Shown here piece by piece: positions 1-9,376 of a stretch of 64,000 nucleotides of DNA; position 1 is the first letter of the stretch, and each line of letters starts with the position of its first letter. Location: positions 91,437,813 to 91,501,812 of the forward strand of contig OX465283.1 of the NCBI GenBank assembly GCA_949987705.1, written 5' to 3'. The translations under genes and the position numbers were made by a program. The notes under the pieces are model-generated. The model searched no databases. It saw only the letters and a program-made list of their open reading frames with translations, and was not told the origin of the DNA. The stretch comes from Thereva unica. Lineage: Eukaryota > Arthropoda > Insecta > Diptera > Therevidae.

Positions 1-81
1 GTGAAAAATGAAGCTAAGGAGTTCATGCTAAAATACCTCAATGAAATTGAAAACAAATTATATTGTGGTGAAAATAGTTAA
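1..81 (+). CDS. C-terminal end of an unidentified open frame, cut by the window edge
   Basis: Frame 1 is open from the first base to a TAA at 79-81 and gives 26 residues rich in Lys and Glu, ending CGENS. AATAAA-type polyadenylation hexamers follow within about 50 bases. I do not recognise the protein; it could be the last exon of a host gene or the end of a transposase. Gypsy-A begins about 95 bases further on, so any transcript would run into its 5' LTR. Confidence 0.3.
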   Translation: MKNEAKEFMLKYLNEIENKLYCGENS

Positions 82-263
82 TTTTTCTTCGTTATTTTTA
101 CAATAATAAATCCACACCAATAAAAGTAAATAGTTAATATAATAATTGTGTTTTTGTAGAATAACCTTAAAATATTGTGATGATTTATGCGCCATCCGTT
201 TGTCAAAGCCATAATCAACGATTGTCGGTAACAACTCTGGTTGATGTCTGAACTAATGACTTA

Positions 264-836
264 CAAGCTCTGTTCGCGTACTTTTCTGGCTACCAGTTTT
301 CTGGCTCAAACTTACGCCAAGAGTGGGGGAAATCCCATCAAAAAACTGAAAAGTAAAAAAACGCTTCTCGGGCGATTTCTTACCAATAAGAAGAAGAAGA
401 TTAAATGCCATTTGTGGTTTTCTGGCAACGGTTTTGGATTGTCAAATTAATTATATTATTTATTTGTGTCCTCGAATCTGTTTTACCTTGTTGGACTTGA
501 AAATGTTCCAGGAGAGAAGCTTAATGTAAAATTTGTCTCTGCCATCTTTTATTTCTTCTATCACGGCTATAAACAACTTTTAAACATGACAACGGAAAAC
601 ATTGACAACAGCAAGAAAGCGCCCGAAATGGCCAGATTGCTGTTCGTTTACTTTCTCGGGCTACAAAAAACAAATCGCCCGTAATTGCCCGAGCTAAAAC
701 CTCTAGCACTTTCTAGCTGCAGGGGAAGTAAAAATTTCCCCTCTTTTTGTAGCCAGAAAAAGTAAACGAATAGAAATCTGGCGGTTTCGGGCGCTTTCTG
801 GCGCCCGATGGAGCCCGCAGGCGAGTACGCGAACAC
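264..836. mobile_element. Inverted-repeat DNA element (MITE-like)
   Basis: An 11-bp inverted end (TGTTCGCGTAC near 271 and GTACGCGAACA near 823) encloses a larger imperfect inverted repeat: 616-664 pairs with 749-796 (both carry a GCGCCCGAAA-like segment and a GTAAACGAA-like segment) around a loop of about 85 bases. There is no transposase. Boundaries are uncertain because the element abuts other TIR elements; the superfamily is not assigned. Confidence 0.5.
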
Positions 837-872
837 ACCTATTGATTATAGAGTAAGTAGATATGAACAAAC

Positions 873-2039
873 ATCTTTCAGGTTATCTTGTTAGATGGCG
901 ATAGTTACACTGATTTAAGTTTTAGGGCTGCGAATTTCTGTTGTAAACCTCTAAAATTAATGGGAACATTAGTTTAATAATATTAATTTTTTATTAGTGC
1001 ATAATGATCATAAAATAGACAATTTTTTTTTAATTTTGCTATTTTTTAGTAAAACATAAAAAAGCGGGTTTGCGCCTGAATTTAAAAAAGCATTTCAAAG
1101 CCTTCATGTTGGAAGAAAAACCAAAAGTTTCGGATCTAAAAATGTGCGGGTATTCCTTTTGTTTTGTTTTGGATGGGGGTGGGTGGAATGAAACTGTAAT
1201 AAGGGTAATTGTTTACTGCGGGCTGCCTGATTAAGTAAACAATTACACTTTATCAGGCAGCCCGCCCTCCGCTTTGGGCGCAACGGTTAAAAGTTCGCGC
1301 AATACTCCAAAATTGCGGTAGAAGTTTGGGTGGGAGAATTAAACTGCTATTTTTTGTAAAATTTACTTTTTCAAAATTTCAACCCTGAATAACCAACCGG
1401 TGACCAAGGTCTAATTCCAAAAGAAACGCGTTATGGTCAATCACTTACAAACCCTACCTCCAGCGGGTGTGCGGTGATAAAGTAAATAACTATCCAAAAC
1501 TCTAAGAATGTTTGTATATATGTACAGGTATATGAATATCCCACTCCACCACCCGTTCATTTAATAATGGTAGCTTCAATAAAACCACCTTACTTCTGTT
1601 AGTATCAAATTTTAAAATTTAATGAAAATTATGGTATTGGAAATAAAAATAATTAAAATTATAAAAAGCAAACCAGTCTGGAATAGTTATTTAACTGGAA
1701 GCCTGCCATGAAAACCTATAATTAGTGGCGGGTCCGTCGATACAAATACTCACTTGTTTTGTGGTGGCAAAAAGATTGCAAACAAGTTAGAACTCTTGTT
1801 GTTCAGGTTGCAACGAGAGCCAAATTTTCAAGAAGAAAATGTATACATATTGCGTAGCTATAAGAATGATGAGAGATCACAGGCTCTTGCTTGGGACCAC
1901 CAGCTTTAATGAGGGAGCATAGTGTTAGTACTAAAAAGCACAGACGAAGAGAAATCTAGAATAGAAAACTCTAGTATGTCTCTAGTATTAACCGGTAGTT
2001 GAAAGGTCTTCGTGATATTCAATATTCATCATACTGGGT
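873..2039. other. No gene recognised; AT-rich interior of the TIR element
   Basis: I see no coding segment here. The only ordered structure is a pair of interleaved perfect inverted repeats at 1205-1265, listed separately. GC-rich fragments around 1260-1310 and 1440-1480 resemble nothing I recognise. Confidence 0.5.
1205..1265. repeat. Interleaved inverted repeats in A-B-A'-B' order
   Basis: GTAATTGTTTAC (1205-1216) is the exact reverse complement of 1235-1246, and GCGGGCTGCCTGAT (1218-1231) is the exact reverse complement of 1252-1265. The 12-bp and 14-bp pairs interlock rather than nest, the topology of a pseudoknot if transcribed. It may instead be scar DNA from two overlapping foldback insertions. 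Confidence 0.7.
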
Positions 2040-2456
2040 AGTTGGGCATGTGAGCTTTATGGCCCGCCCACATAACACAAACCTTGTACGCGCGAACTCT
2101 TTTCCCATGGATTTTTATCCGTCAAACAAAGGAAAGCTGGTGGAAATGTGCGCACAAACATTCCGTCGACATTGCCCGCACAGGCATCCTGCCGGCCATA
2201 TCATTCAAACATCAAAGTCTCACCTGATCTCTTTCTAATATTCATTAATGATTTGCTCACAATCCCCTCCAACCCACTTCATAGTTTTGGCAATGACACC
2301 CTGCGTACTCCTACGCCGTCGTCAATATAAGGCAAGCACGGGCTAGACCTTGAGCTGAGCTCTTATCTCTACGAAAACTTGTACCATCCTTCTCTTTATC
2401 TCAGTGGGGGAAAAGAATCTCATGGCTGACTCTTCTCTTGAGATCTTAATACCCTC

Positions 2457-2583
2457 GACAGACTATCAAACGTAATCCGGATTATGACGTCAGAATGACG
2501 TAAACCCCATTTCATTTTCAGATCTTTTATATGGGTTTACGTCATTTTGACATCATAATCTGGAATAAGGATGCTAGTCTGTC
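2457..2583. mobile_element. Palindromic MITE of 127 bp
   Basis: The two halves are near-perfect reverse complements over about 50 bases each: the left arm starts GACAGACTA and contains GATTATGACGTC; the right arm ends TAGTCTGTC and contains GACATCATAATC. The loop is about 25 bases. No target duplication is visible and no protein is coded. Confidence 0.7.
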
Positions 2584-2768
2584 TCCGGTAACAGGTACGA
2601 GTTCACCAAAGGCAAACAAACATTTACTCGCGGGCAAAATAACGTCACCAAGAAAGTGCATATCACAGCTATGCACATCTGAAACATATCCTTTTAACGT
2701 CATTATAACTTCATTCAAATGCCTGCGCGCAAATGCCTTGGCGGATTCGTACCTTTAAGGACGAAATA

Positions 2769-2816
2769 CACGAGCGCTCCATCCATTGATGTTTTGGCGT
2801 GCATGGAGCGCTCGTG
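2769..2816. repeat. Short perfect hairpin
   Basis: CACGAGCGCTCCAT (2769-2782) is the exact reverse complement of 2803-2816, separated by 20 bases. It lies in the LINE relic and may be the core of a tiny foldback insertion. Confidence 0.55.
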
Positions 2817-2849
2817 CATTGGGCCCTTTTGACATAATTTTATCTTCAG

Positions 2850-2980
2850 GGGCCCTATTCTCTATTACAATATTGTTAAATCCAATGTGAAAACAAAACA
2901 GTAAAATCTTGCTAATATTATTAAACTTTCATGTAAAATAAATTCCGATATTCTAATAGAGAATACGGTTTCGGCCAGTT
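2850..2980. mobile_element. Small inverted-repeat element (MITE-like)
   Basis: TATTCTCTATTA (2856-2867) is the exact reverse complement of 2954-2965, and the pairing continues imperfectly outward and inward over roughly 25 bases. The interior is AT-rich and non-coding. It interrupts the LINE relic. Confidence 0.5.
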
Positions 2981-3544
2981 TCGTCAAAAAATATAACAAT
3001 TTTAAGGCCCGAGATACATAGATACGTGATGGCGTAATCACATTCCAAATCGTCAAACAAGCTAATCAATGCTTGAGATTAATCCAGAGACTAAAATCCC
3101 TCCTTCAGCCAGCTGTTCAGGCTACAATCTACAAGTAATACATTCCGCCTTGAATATAACTCGTATATTTGGGCGGACGTAGCCAAACAAGCTTGGCTAA
3201 ACTGAATAAGGTGCCAAACGAAAAAGTACATTGGCGGTAGCACCCGTTTGGTCCTCTATATACCCTTCAAGCCGGTAGGAATGTAGCACCTAAGTTTAAC
3301 CTCTTTCATCTACACGCACCTTTTTTCCAAGATTAGCCAACTCAGGACATCCCTGGTCCACTACATACCTCCCCTTTGTTAATAAATAGAACACACAGTT
3401 GGTGATGTTAAGCCATATAACACCTCACAGATCAAACGTACGGTTCATTGACATCTACTCATGCATCATCCAGACTAACCTAAACTTACCAGTACATCCT
3501 TACTTGAAGGACATAACGTGGTAACGGTACAAAGGGTTGGACTT

Positions 3545-4081
3545 GGCCATGCCACATAAATAACGATAAATAAAATCAAAAACAAAAAAAAATTTTTTAT
3601 ATCTCAACAGTAATAAAACTATTCGTAAAAATTTCAAATTTCTACGAACTTATAAAATACCTGAGAACAAATCTAAAAATTTGTCACCTTTTCGCTAAGA
3701 AAAAGGAAATAATCCCTTCATTTTTCTAAAGATAATAAAAACATGCTTGTAGCCAAATTTCCCATTAAAGTTGTCTCGCCCATTCATTTATTCCCTCATT
3801 GTCAAATTTCACCCATCGGCTACGAAATCATCTTCATTTTATCACCCTCTTTGCCCTTCCTGAACAAAACAATAGGAATAAGCGCATAGAAATCTATTTT
3901 TAGATCCACCGCCACTAAACTCAAAGCCGCAGCTTCTGATTTTGTTTTCAAATGCGCAAAGAGCTTTCACATAAACAAAAAAGTTTATTTCGGAACCTAA
4001 CCATATATAGCGGAGCATAAAACCCTGCGATATTAGCGCCCCCAGCTCATGGTGCCGTAACCTGAAGTTAATTTGACTCGC
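3545..4081. other. No gene recognised
   Basis: AT-rich non-coding DNA inside the 841-4119 composite, with A-runs near 3580-3600 and no frame that resembles a known family. Confidence 0.5.
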
Positions 4082-4117
4082 GTTTGTCCATATCTACTTA
4101 GTATATATGTATAATCA

Positions 4118-4261
4118 ATTACTATGATTACATGCATACTTGAAGTCGGCTTCAAGTAGACTTGAAAATCATGTAACCTCAGATCGACTTCAAATCAAGA
4201 ACATTTAACTGTCAGTTCAAGTTCAAGTCCAGTCCTCAGTCCGGCGTGTAATCGTAGTAAT
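4118..4261. mobile_element. 144-bp TIR MITE
   Basis: ATTACTATGATTACATGC (4118-4134) matches the reverse complement of 4244-4261 at 16 of 18 positions. The interior repeats CTTGAAG and CTTCAAG motifs in both orientations. It lies at the right border of the insertion block in the Gypsy-A 5' LTR, next to the TGACTTA duplicate. Confidence 0.6.
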
Positions 4262-4282
4262 GTGACTTATGTACTAAACTAA

Positions 4283-4773
4283 AGGCCCAACTATAATGCA
4301 CGTAAGAAACGCACGTCAATCGACGTGCGTAAATTTCGTCAAACGCAAAACCGACTAATTGGTTTGCGTATTGGGAGAGACTTCAAAGTTTAAAATTATT
4401 AAAATGCTTGAATATTATTCATTGACTATTAAAACTAGGCTATTAATATTTGCATATTATTAATAATCGTGTTTATTTTCAATTATAATAAATTTCTCAT
4501 CAAAATTGCTATCATGTATTTGAACCACAACATTTTCCATACTCTTTTTTCTTTAAAAACCACAAAACAACAACAAAAAATTAGCTTTCATCGATGTAAC
4601 TACAAATCATCTCACAAAACTTACGTAGAGCGCGGTTCTTTTCCCATTTTTACGTTTAACGAAACTTAACGAAATAAAATATGACTGACGTACGTCCAAT
4701 ATGGCCGAACACATTAATTTCCATGAGAGCGCCGAGATGACGTGCGTTTCTTACGTGCATTATAGTTGGGCCT
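4283..4773. mobile_element. PIF/Harbinger-type MITE in the Gypsy-A 5' LTR
   Basis: TIRs of about 35 bp begin AGGCCCAACTATAATGCACG at 4283 and end with its exact reverse complement at 4773. The flanks are TAA (4280-4282) and TAA (4774-4776); removing the element and one TAA restores the sequence seen in the intact 3' LTR. A 3-bp TWA target is the hallmark of PIF/Harbinger. The 491-bp interior has no transposase. Confidence 0.88.
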
Positions 4774-4860
4774 TAAAATTGGAACGAGCGATAAGTGAAG
4801 ACAACTTCAAGCTTCTGGACGAAAAGAAACGAACATACCACTAGGCTCTAGAAAAGGGAC

Positions 4861-4904
4861 GAAGGTTCCGGAAGTTAGATAAAGGTGGAGCTTGGATATA
4901 AAAG
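4861..4904 (+). promoter_or_regulatory. Heat-shock element plus TATA box of the Gypsy-A 5' LTR
   Basis: GAAGGTTCCGGAA (4861-4873) fits the three-unit heat-shock factor site GAAnnTTCnnGAA exactly. TATAAAAG follows at 4897-4904. An AGTTTTGATTTG segment about 25 bases after the TATA box is a plausible initiator/start region. The same arrangement recurs in all five promoter-bearing LTRs of this family in the window. Heat responsiveness is inferred from the motif. Confidence 0.72.
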
Positions 4905-5186
4905 CGGCTTGCAGGCGCTGAGAGAGTTAGTTTTGATTTGAAAGGCGATAAAAGTGATCTAAAGTGAGAACGGTGAAAAGTGGTGATTTAAAAATGAAAT
5001 ATAAAGCGATAGATAGAATTTAATAGTGCGAGTTATTAAATTGAAAGTGAGTATAGTGAACTGTAAGAATTGTGTTTATTGTTAAATTGTGTTTTGGTAT
5101 GTAATAAATAAATTTTGTGTGGATAATTAAAAAGTGTATTCCTTCATTAATCCTACGAATCCGTTAAGCCGTGAAAATGTAACAAT

Positions 5187-5203
5187 TGGTGTCAGAAGTG
5201 GGA
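5187..5203 (+). promoter_or_regulatory. Gypsy-A primer-binding site
   Basis: TGGTGTCAGAAGTGGGA begins two bases after the LTR end. The leading TGG matches the universal tRNA CCA 3' end, and the rest fits a tRNA 3' acceptor, most likely a leucine tRNA as in several insect Gypsy families (from memory). The same 17 bases occur in Gypsy-C. Confidence 0.75.
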
Positions 5204-5800
5204 TTAATTAAGAGATAAGTGAAATAAGTGAATTTTTTTTAAAAACTATTGTGACCGGAATTTAATTTTTGTGAGTACGAACTAAAGACATAATAATAAA
5301 ATGGGTCGAAAATTAGTGGATTTGCGCATTGTGGAGTTGAAAAGAGAATTGAGTAAACCGTCGTTGTCGACAGCGGGGGCTAAAAACTCCCTAACCGCCC
5401 TGCTTCGAGAAGCTAAAACGAAGGTAGGGATCCTGAAACCTACATGTTTGAAAGCGAGGTAGAAGCAGATCCAGAAGAATCGACAGTAAGTATGGCAGAA
5501 CTTTTTAAGACATTGATGGTGATGAAAGAGGCCCAAGAACGCGCATCAGCAGATATGAAAGAAGCGACAGCCGAGATGAAGGAAGCGCAAGAACGGTCAT
5601 CAGCAGCCCAAGAACGTGCATCGGCAGAGATGAAGGAAGCGACAGCAGATATGAAGGAATTACAAGGACGTTCAACTATAGAGATCAAGGCAGAAGTGAT
5701 GGCGCTAAAAGACGAACAGAAATTGTTAGCAGTAGCTCATGAACGCTCGTTAGCAGAGCTCAAAGAGGCGATGGAAGAACAGAGGAACCAGCTGGATAAC

Positions 5801-8252
5801 TTCTTCTTCTTTAACGGCTCTACAACCGGGATCCGGTCCTGGCCTCGCGCAACTGTTCTCTCCACCGGTCCCGATTCTGAGCCGATGTCATCCAGTTTGG
5901 CATCCCTAAACTCTGAGCGTCCTGGTCCACGCCATCCTTCCAGCGAAGGTTGGGCCTCCCTCGCTGTCGCACCCCATAGGTCTTACCGCAGAGAACTTTA
6001 CGAGCAGGCTCATCTTCACTCATACGAGCTAGATGCCCTGCCCACCGGAGCCTACCGAGCTTTATTTTCTTCACAACATCTATGTCGCGATAGCGCTCGT
6101 AGATCTCGTCATTGTAGAGTCTCCGGAATCGTCCTTCCTCACATACGGGGCCAACAATCCTCCGAAGTATTTTCCTCTCAAACACGCCCAAGAGGTTTGA
6201 GTGCTTTTTGCTAAGCACCCACGTTTCGGATGCATATGTGAGAACGGGTAAGACCATCGTCTTATATAGTAAAAGTTTAGACGTTATGGTTAGATATTTG
6301 GATTTGAAGAGCCTTGACAGACTATAGTAGGCTTTGTTGGCTTTTAGCAGTCGTGCGCGTATTTCTGGTTCCATGCTATTGTCGGCTGCTACTATTGACC
6401 CAAGGTAGGTAAATGATTTTACCACGTCAAACTCGTGTTCCGCTACCTTGATTGTGGGACCAATGTTAGGTGTTCTTCCAGACGAGGCCACCATGTACTT
6501 TGTTTTGCTTTCGTTAATGTGCAGTCCCAGATTTCCTGCCGCTTGCTCAATCTGAGTGAAAGCTTCTTGTACAGCTGTTGTTGTTCTTCCAATGATGTCA
6601 ATGTCGTCTGCGTAAGCCAGTAATTGGGTGGACTTGTGGAGGATTGTACCCCTTGATGTCACGCCCGAATCGCGGATCACTTTCTCCAACGCCAGGTTGA
6701 AAAGGAGGCAGGCCAGACCGTCCCCTTGTCGGAGTCCATTATAGATGTTGATTGGTCTGGACAGTGTTCCGGATACCTTTACTTGGCTTGACACATTGAT
6801 CATGGTCAACCTACATAGTCTTGTCAGTTTGTTGGGGATGCCGAATTCTCTCATGGCTTTGTAGAGTTCTTCCCTGGCTATGCTATCATAGGCGGCTTTA
6901 AAGTCTATGAAGAGGTGTTGAATTGAGTTTTGAAACTCTAGACATTTTTCCATAGCCTGCCTCAAGGTGAAAATCTGATCAGTCGTTGATTTGCCTGGGC
7001 TGTAGCCACACTGGTAATGGCCTATGATGTTTCTGGCGTATGGGGCCATCCTGTTTTGTAGGATAGCGGAGAATATCTTATACACGGTACTCAACAACGT
7101 TATACCGCGATAATTAGTGCACGCTGTGATATCTCCTTTTTTGTGTACCGGACAGAGGATGCCTTTTCTCCAGTCTTCTGGCATCACTTCCTGCTCCCAT
7201 ACTTGCACAATTAGTTCATGAATCGCTTGGTGTAATGTAGGCCCTCCATATTTAACCAGCTCCGCTGCGATGCCGTCTGCACCCGAGGCCTTGTTGTTTT
7301 TGAGCCGGCTGATGGCTCTGCTAACTTCTTCTATGCTTGGTGGCGGCAGCATAGCATTGTCATCAGATATTGGTGGAGCCTCCGAATCCTCAGTTAGCTC
7401 GCCATTTAGCAATTCATGAAAGTGCTCTTCCCATCGCTCCAAGATGCCTTTAGGATCGGTGATCAGATTCCCTTCTTTGTCCTTGCAGTATGTGCAACGT
7501 GGTGTGAATTGCGTCATACTGCGGACTCTTTGGTAGAACTCCCGCGCCTGGTGCGGCCGTCGTTCTCTGTACTGTTCTAGCTCACAGACGAGATTTTTTT
7601 CCCAGGCTTCCTTTTTCCGTCTGTGAATTCTCTTTTCTTCTTTTCTGAGCTCTTTATAGTTCTCTTCGCGTGCCCGTGTTCTCTGAGACTGCTGCATGGC
7701 TCGGTACGCAGCATTCTTACGTTCAGTTGCCAGCTTGCATTCATTATCGAACCAGTCGTTCCGATCTTTACGACTTCTGCCTAAGATGGAATCAGCAGTA
7801 CTAATGACAGTATTTTTAAGGCGTGTCCAGTTCTCTTCAACGCCCGGCATCTCATCCCCAGGACTTAGGGCGAGTTCTAATGCATGACCGTAGCTGTTTC
7901 TGGCCATTTCATTGCGTAGTGCAGCTGCGTTGATTCGAGCCTGATCAGCGGATACAAAGCTTTTCAGCGTTGTAATGCGCTCTCGGAGCACCATACCAAC
8001 AAGATAGTGATCCGAGTCGAAGTTGGCACCTCGGTACGTTCGTACCGTCATCAGACCCGAAAGGTGGCGGCGGTCTATCAACACATGATCTATTTGGTTG
8101 CGAGTGGCTCCATCAGGTGATACCCAGGTGGCTTTATGGATATCTTTACGCGCAAATCTAGTACTTGCAACGACCAAGTTCTTACTTGCTGCCATCTCTA
8201 CAACTCGCTGTCCATTGTCATTAGTGTTTTCATGCAAGCTGTGGTTGCCGAC
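5801..8252 (-). mobile_element. RTE-clade LINE, 5'-truncated, inserted antisense in Gypsy-A gag
   Basis: The insertion is bounded by AGCTGGATAAC at 5790-5800 and 8253-8263, an 11-bp target duplication. On the minus strand it starts inside the endonuclease domain and ends with a very short 3' UTR and a GAA-type trinucleotide tail, both usual in RTE elements. Compared with Gypsy-B and C, about 45 bp of gag around the target are missing. A decayed relative lies at 51713-52797. Confidence 0.9.
5820..8252 (-). CDS. RTE LINE endonuclease (partial) and reverse transcriptase ORF
   Basis: The frame is open from the truncation point at 8252 to a stop at 5820-5822, about 810 codons with no interruption. 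It starts at VGNHSL in the AP-endonuclease domain and keeps NQIDHVLIDRR and the SDH catalytic motif (about residue 74 counted from the codon at 8237). RT motifs follow: NYRGITLLS, FIDFKAAYDS (near 445) with the first catalytic Asp, GLRQGDGLA, and YADD at 542-545. The C-terminal region carries LRWAGHLARM and RQRGRPNLRW, typical of RTE. The missing endonuclease N-terminus makes this copy inactive, but the lack of stops suggests a recent insertion. It is antisense to gag, so it is not expressed from the Gypsy promoter. Confidence 0.9.
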   Translation of the reverse strand, partial: VGNHSLHENTNDNGQRVVEMAASKNLVVASTRFARKDIHKATWVSPDGATRNQIDHVLIDRRHLSGLMTVRTYRGANFDSDHYLVGMVLRERITTLKSFVSADQARINAAALRNEMARNSYGHALELALSPGDEMPGVEENWTRLKNTVISTADSILGRSRKDRNDWFDNECKLATERKNAAYRAMQQSQRTRAREENYKELRKEEKRIHRRKKEAWEKNLVCELEQYRERRPHQAREFYQRVRSMTQFTPRCTYCKDKEGNLITDPKGILERWEEHFHELLNGELTEDSEAPPISDDNAMLPPPSIEEVSRAISRLKNNKASGADGIAAELVKYGGPTLHQAIHELIVQVWEQEVMPEDWRKGILCPVHKKGDITACTNYRGITLLSTVYKIFSAILQNRMAPYARNIIGHYQCGYSPGKSTTDQIFTLRQAMEKCLEFQNSIQHLFIDFKAAYDSIAREELYKAMREFGIPNKLTRLCRLTMINVSSQVKVSGTLSRPINIYNGLRQGDGLACLLFNLALEKVIRDSGVTSRGTILHKSTQLLAYADDIDIIGRTTTAVQEAFTQIEQAAGNLGLHINESKTKYMVASSGRTPNIGPTIKVAEHEFDVVKSFTYLGSIVAADNSMEPEIRARLLKANKAYYSLSRLFKSKYLTITSKLLLYKTMVLPVLTYASETWVLSKKHSNLLGVFERKILRRIVGPVCEEGRFRRLYNDEIYERYRDIDVVKKIKLGRLRWAGHLARMSEDEPARKVLCGKTYGVRQRGRPNLRWKDGVDQDAQSLGMPNWMTSAQNRDRWREQLREARTGSRL

Positions 8253-9316
8253 AGCTGGATAACATGAAAGAAAATATAAGGAATGATCTGGAAAGTCTCG
8301 AATCTTCCATCAAGGAAAATGTAAGGAATGATCTGGAAAGTCTCGAATTTTCCATCAAGGAAAATGCAAGGAATGATCTGGAAAACCTCAAATCTTCCAT
8401 CAAAGCAAATGTAGGGAATGATCTGAAAAAGCTCGAAAATTCCATGAGGGAAAATGATGATAAATTGAAGATTGAACTAGAATCGGTAAGAGCGGACCTG
8501 GAAAGGGTAAAGATTCCTCACCTAGTGACGGCATCTCACGAAGTCATCAGAGTTAGGAAACTACAGCCTCCAACTTTCGACGGGCAAAGCCCATGGCCTA
8601 CTTACAAGCTCCAATTCGAAGCAGCAGCAGCAGGCAATTTCTGGACTGATGAGGAAAAAGCAATGGCCTTAACGTTGTCACTAAGGGGCATAGCAGCAGA
8701 AATATTGCAGTCAATACCAGCAGAACATCGCAACAGCTACGGGTTCTTAGTTCAAGCGCTGGAAATGCGTTACGGCGATCAGCACATGCAAGAGGTTTAT
8801 CGACTTTAACTTAGAAATAGACTTCAAAAGCCAGGAGAAACTTTGCCAACAACTATGCGCCGATATCGAGAGGTTAGTGCATCTGGCTTATCCTAGTTTC
8901 GGGCAAGACTACATCAACGAAGTAGCAAGAGAGGCTTTTATTAACTCTTTTGCCGACTGAGATCTACAACAGGCAGCCAGATTGGCCGGAAAGAAGAATA
9001 CCGCAGAAGTTTTGGCATATGCTCTGGCATATGAGGCAGCGAAGCAAGCAACAAGAAGTGCAGTCCGCCTCAGAGAGATCCACACCACAGAGGATACTTG
9101 CAGCAGAATGAATGCAACGGAAGTACGCGGTCGACTCCGATGCCGGAACTTTAGTGAACCGCGTCATTTGCAAAGGAATTGCAGAAAGCGAAGGAGAGCA
9201 GAGTCTCCCGAGAATATGAGTGGCGGAACTTGTTGTGAAAAATGCGGACATCGAAAGAAAGGTGACCTGAGGGAGGCCGAAAACAATGATTCCGTGTCTC
9301 CCCGCAGACAGCAGCA

Positions 9317-9376
9317 GGGAAACGAATAAAGACTAACTCCATGGGGCGGGAGTTGGTCGGGGAAATCGAAGCCCCC
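9317..9376 (+). promoter_or_regulatory. Predicted -1 ribosomal frameshift signal, Gypsy-A gag/pol
   Basis: GGGAAAC (9317-9323) lies in the gag frame as G GGA AAC, followed by GAA and the gag stop TAA (9327-9329). After a 7-nt spacer, GACTAACTCC (9331-9340) can pair with GGAGTTGGTC (9349-9358) through nine Watson-Crick pairs and one G-U. The 8-nt loop contains GGGGC, which can pair with GCCCC at 9371-9375 to form an H-type pseudoknot. Pol is in the -1 frame and is open across the site. Confidence 0.72.

Larger units (their letters stand above)
2040..3540 (+). pseudogene. Degenerate non-LTR retrotransposon (RT and C-terminal remnant)
   Basis: Around 2200-2330 one frame reads LFLIFINDLL followed 12 residues later by SFGNDT, a decayed version of the RT segment that normally carries an (F/Y)ADD active site. 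Around 3100-3180 another frame reads RLEYNSYIWAD, the conserved post-RT block of Jockey/CR1-group LINEs, followed by degraded C-terminal sequence to about 3540. Stops, frameshifts and three small insertions (2457-2583, 2769-2816 and near 2850-2980) break it. Family assignment beyond the Jockey/CR1 group is not possible. Confidence 0.6.
841..4119. mobile_element. Large TIR-bounded composite element inside the Gypsy-A 5' LTR
   Basis: The segment starting ATTGATTATA at 841-872 is matched in reverse by 4082-4119 (about 30 paired bases with small gaps, both carrying AAGTAGATATG/CATATCTACTT). Between the arms are AT-rich DNA, a LINE relic (2040-3540) and several small hairpin elements, with no recognisable transposase. 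It is probably a non-autonomous DNA transposon that later received other insertions. I find no clear target duplication because the right arm overlaps the next small MITE by two bases. Confidence 0.5.
176..5184 (+). repeat. Gypsy-A 5' LTR, split into three pieces
   Basis: The LTR is recovered in three parts that join to match the uninterrupted 3' LTR (13132-13629): about 176-263, 4263-4282 and 4774-5184. The first gap is bounded by TGACTTA on both sides (257-263 and 4263-4269), the second by TAA on both sides (4280-4282 and 4774-4776), so both interruptions are insertions with target duplications. The promoter and terminal sequence lie in the last piece. Confidence 0.9.
5301..9329 (+). pseudogene. 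gag: Gypsy-A gag, broken and interrupted
   Basis: Gag forms the particle and binds RNA. The ATG at 5301 opens a SAP-like N-terminal helix pair (MGRKLVDLR, then LSTAGAKNSL), followed by a long Glu/Lys/Ala-rich coiled coil. Small indels near 5418 shift the frame relative to Gypsy-C. The RTE LINE 5801-8252 then interrupts it. Coding resumes at 8264 with four 15-residue tandem repeats, the capsid-like retrotransposon gag domain (LQPPTFDGQSPW to EMRYGDQHMQEVY), a stop at 8807-8809 where Gypsy-C has Gln, a frameshift near 8845, and the nucleocapsid tail. The zinc knuckle that reads CWNCSEPGHLQRNC in Gypsy-C has lost cysteines here (RNFSEPRHLQRNC). It ends at TAA 9327-9329, just after a predicted frameshift heptamer. 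Confidence 0.88.

Noticed and set aside
9341..9343. Internal ATG as the normal start of Gypsy pol
   Set aside because: The pol frame is open upstream through a canonical slippery heptamer with a strong stem, and the ATG is in the hairpin loop; frameshifting is the better explanation, though reinitiation is not excluded.
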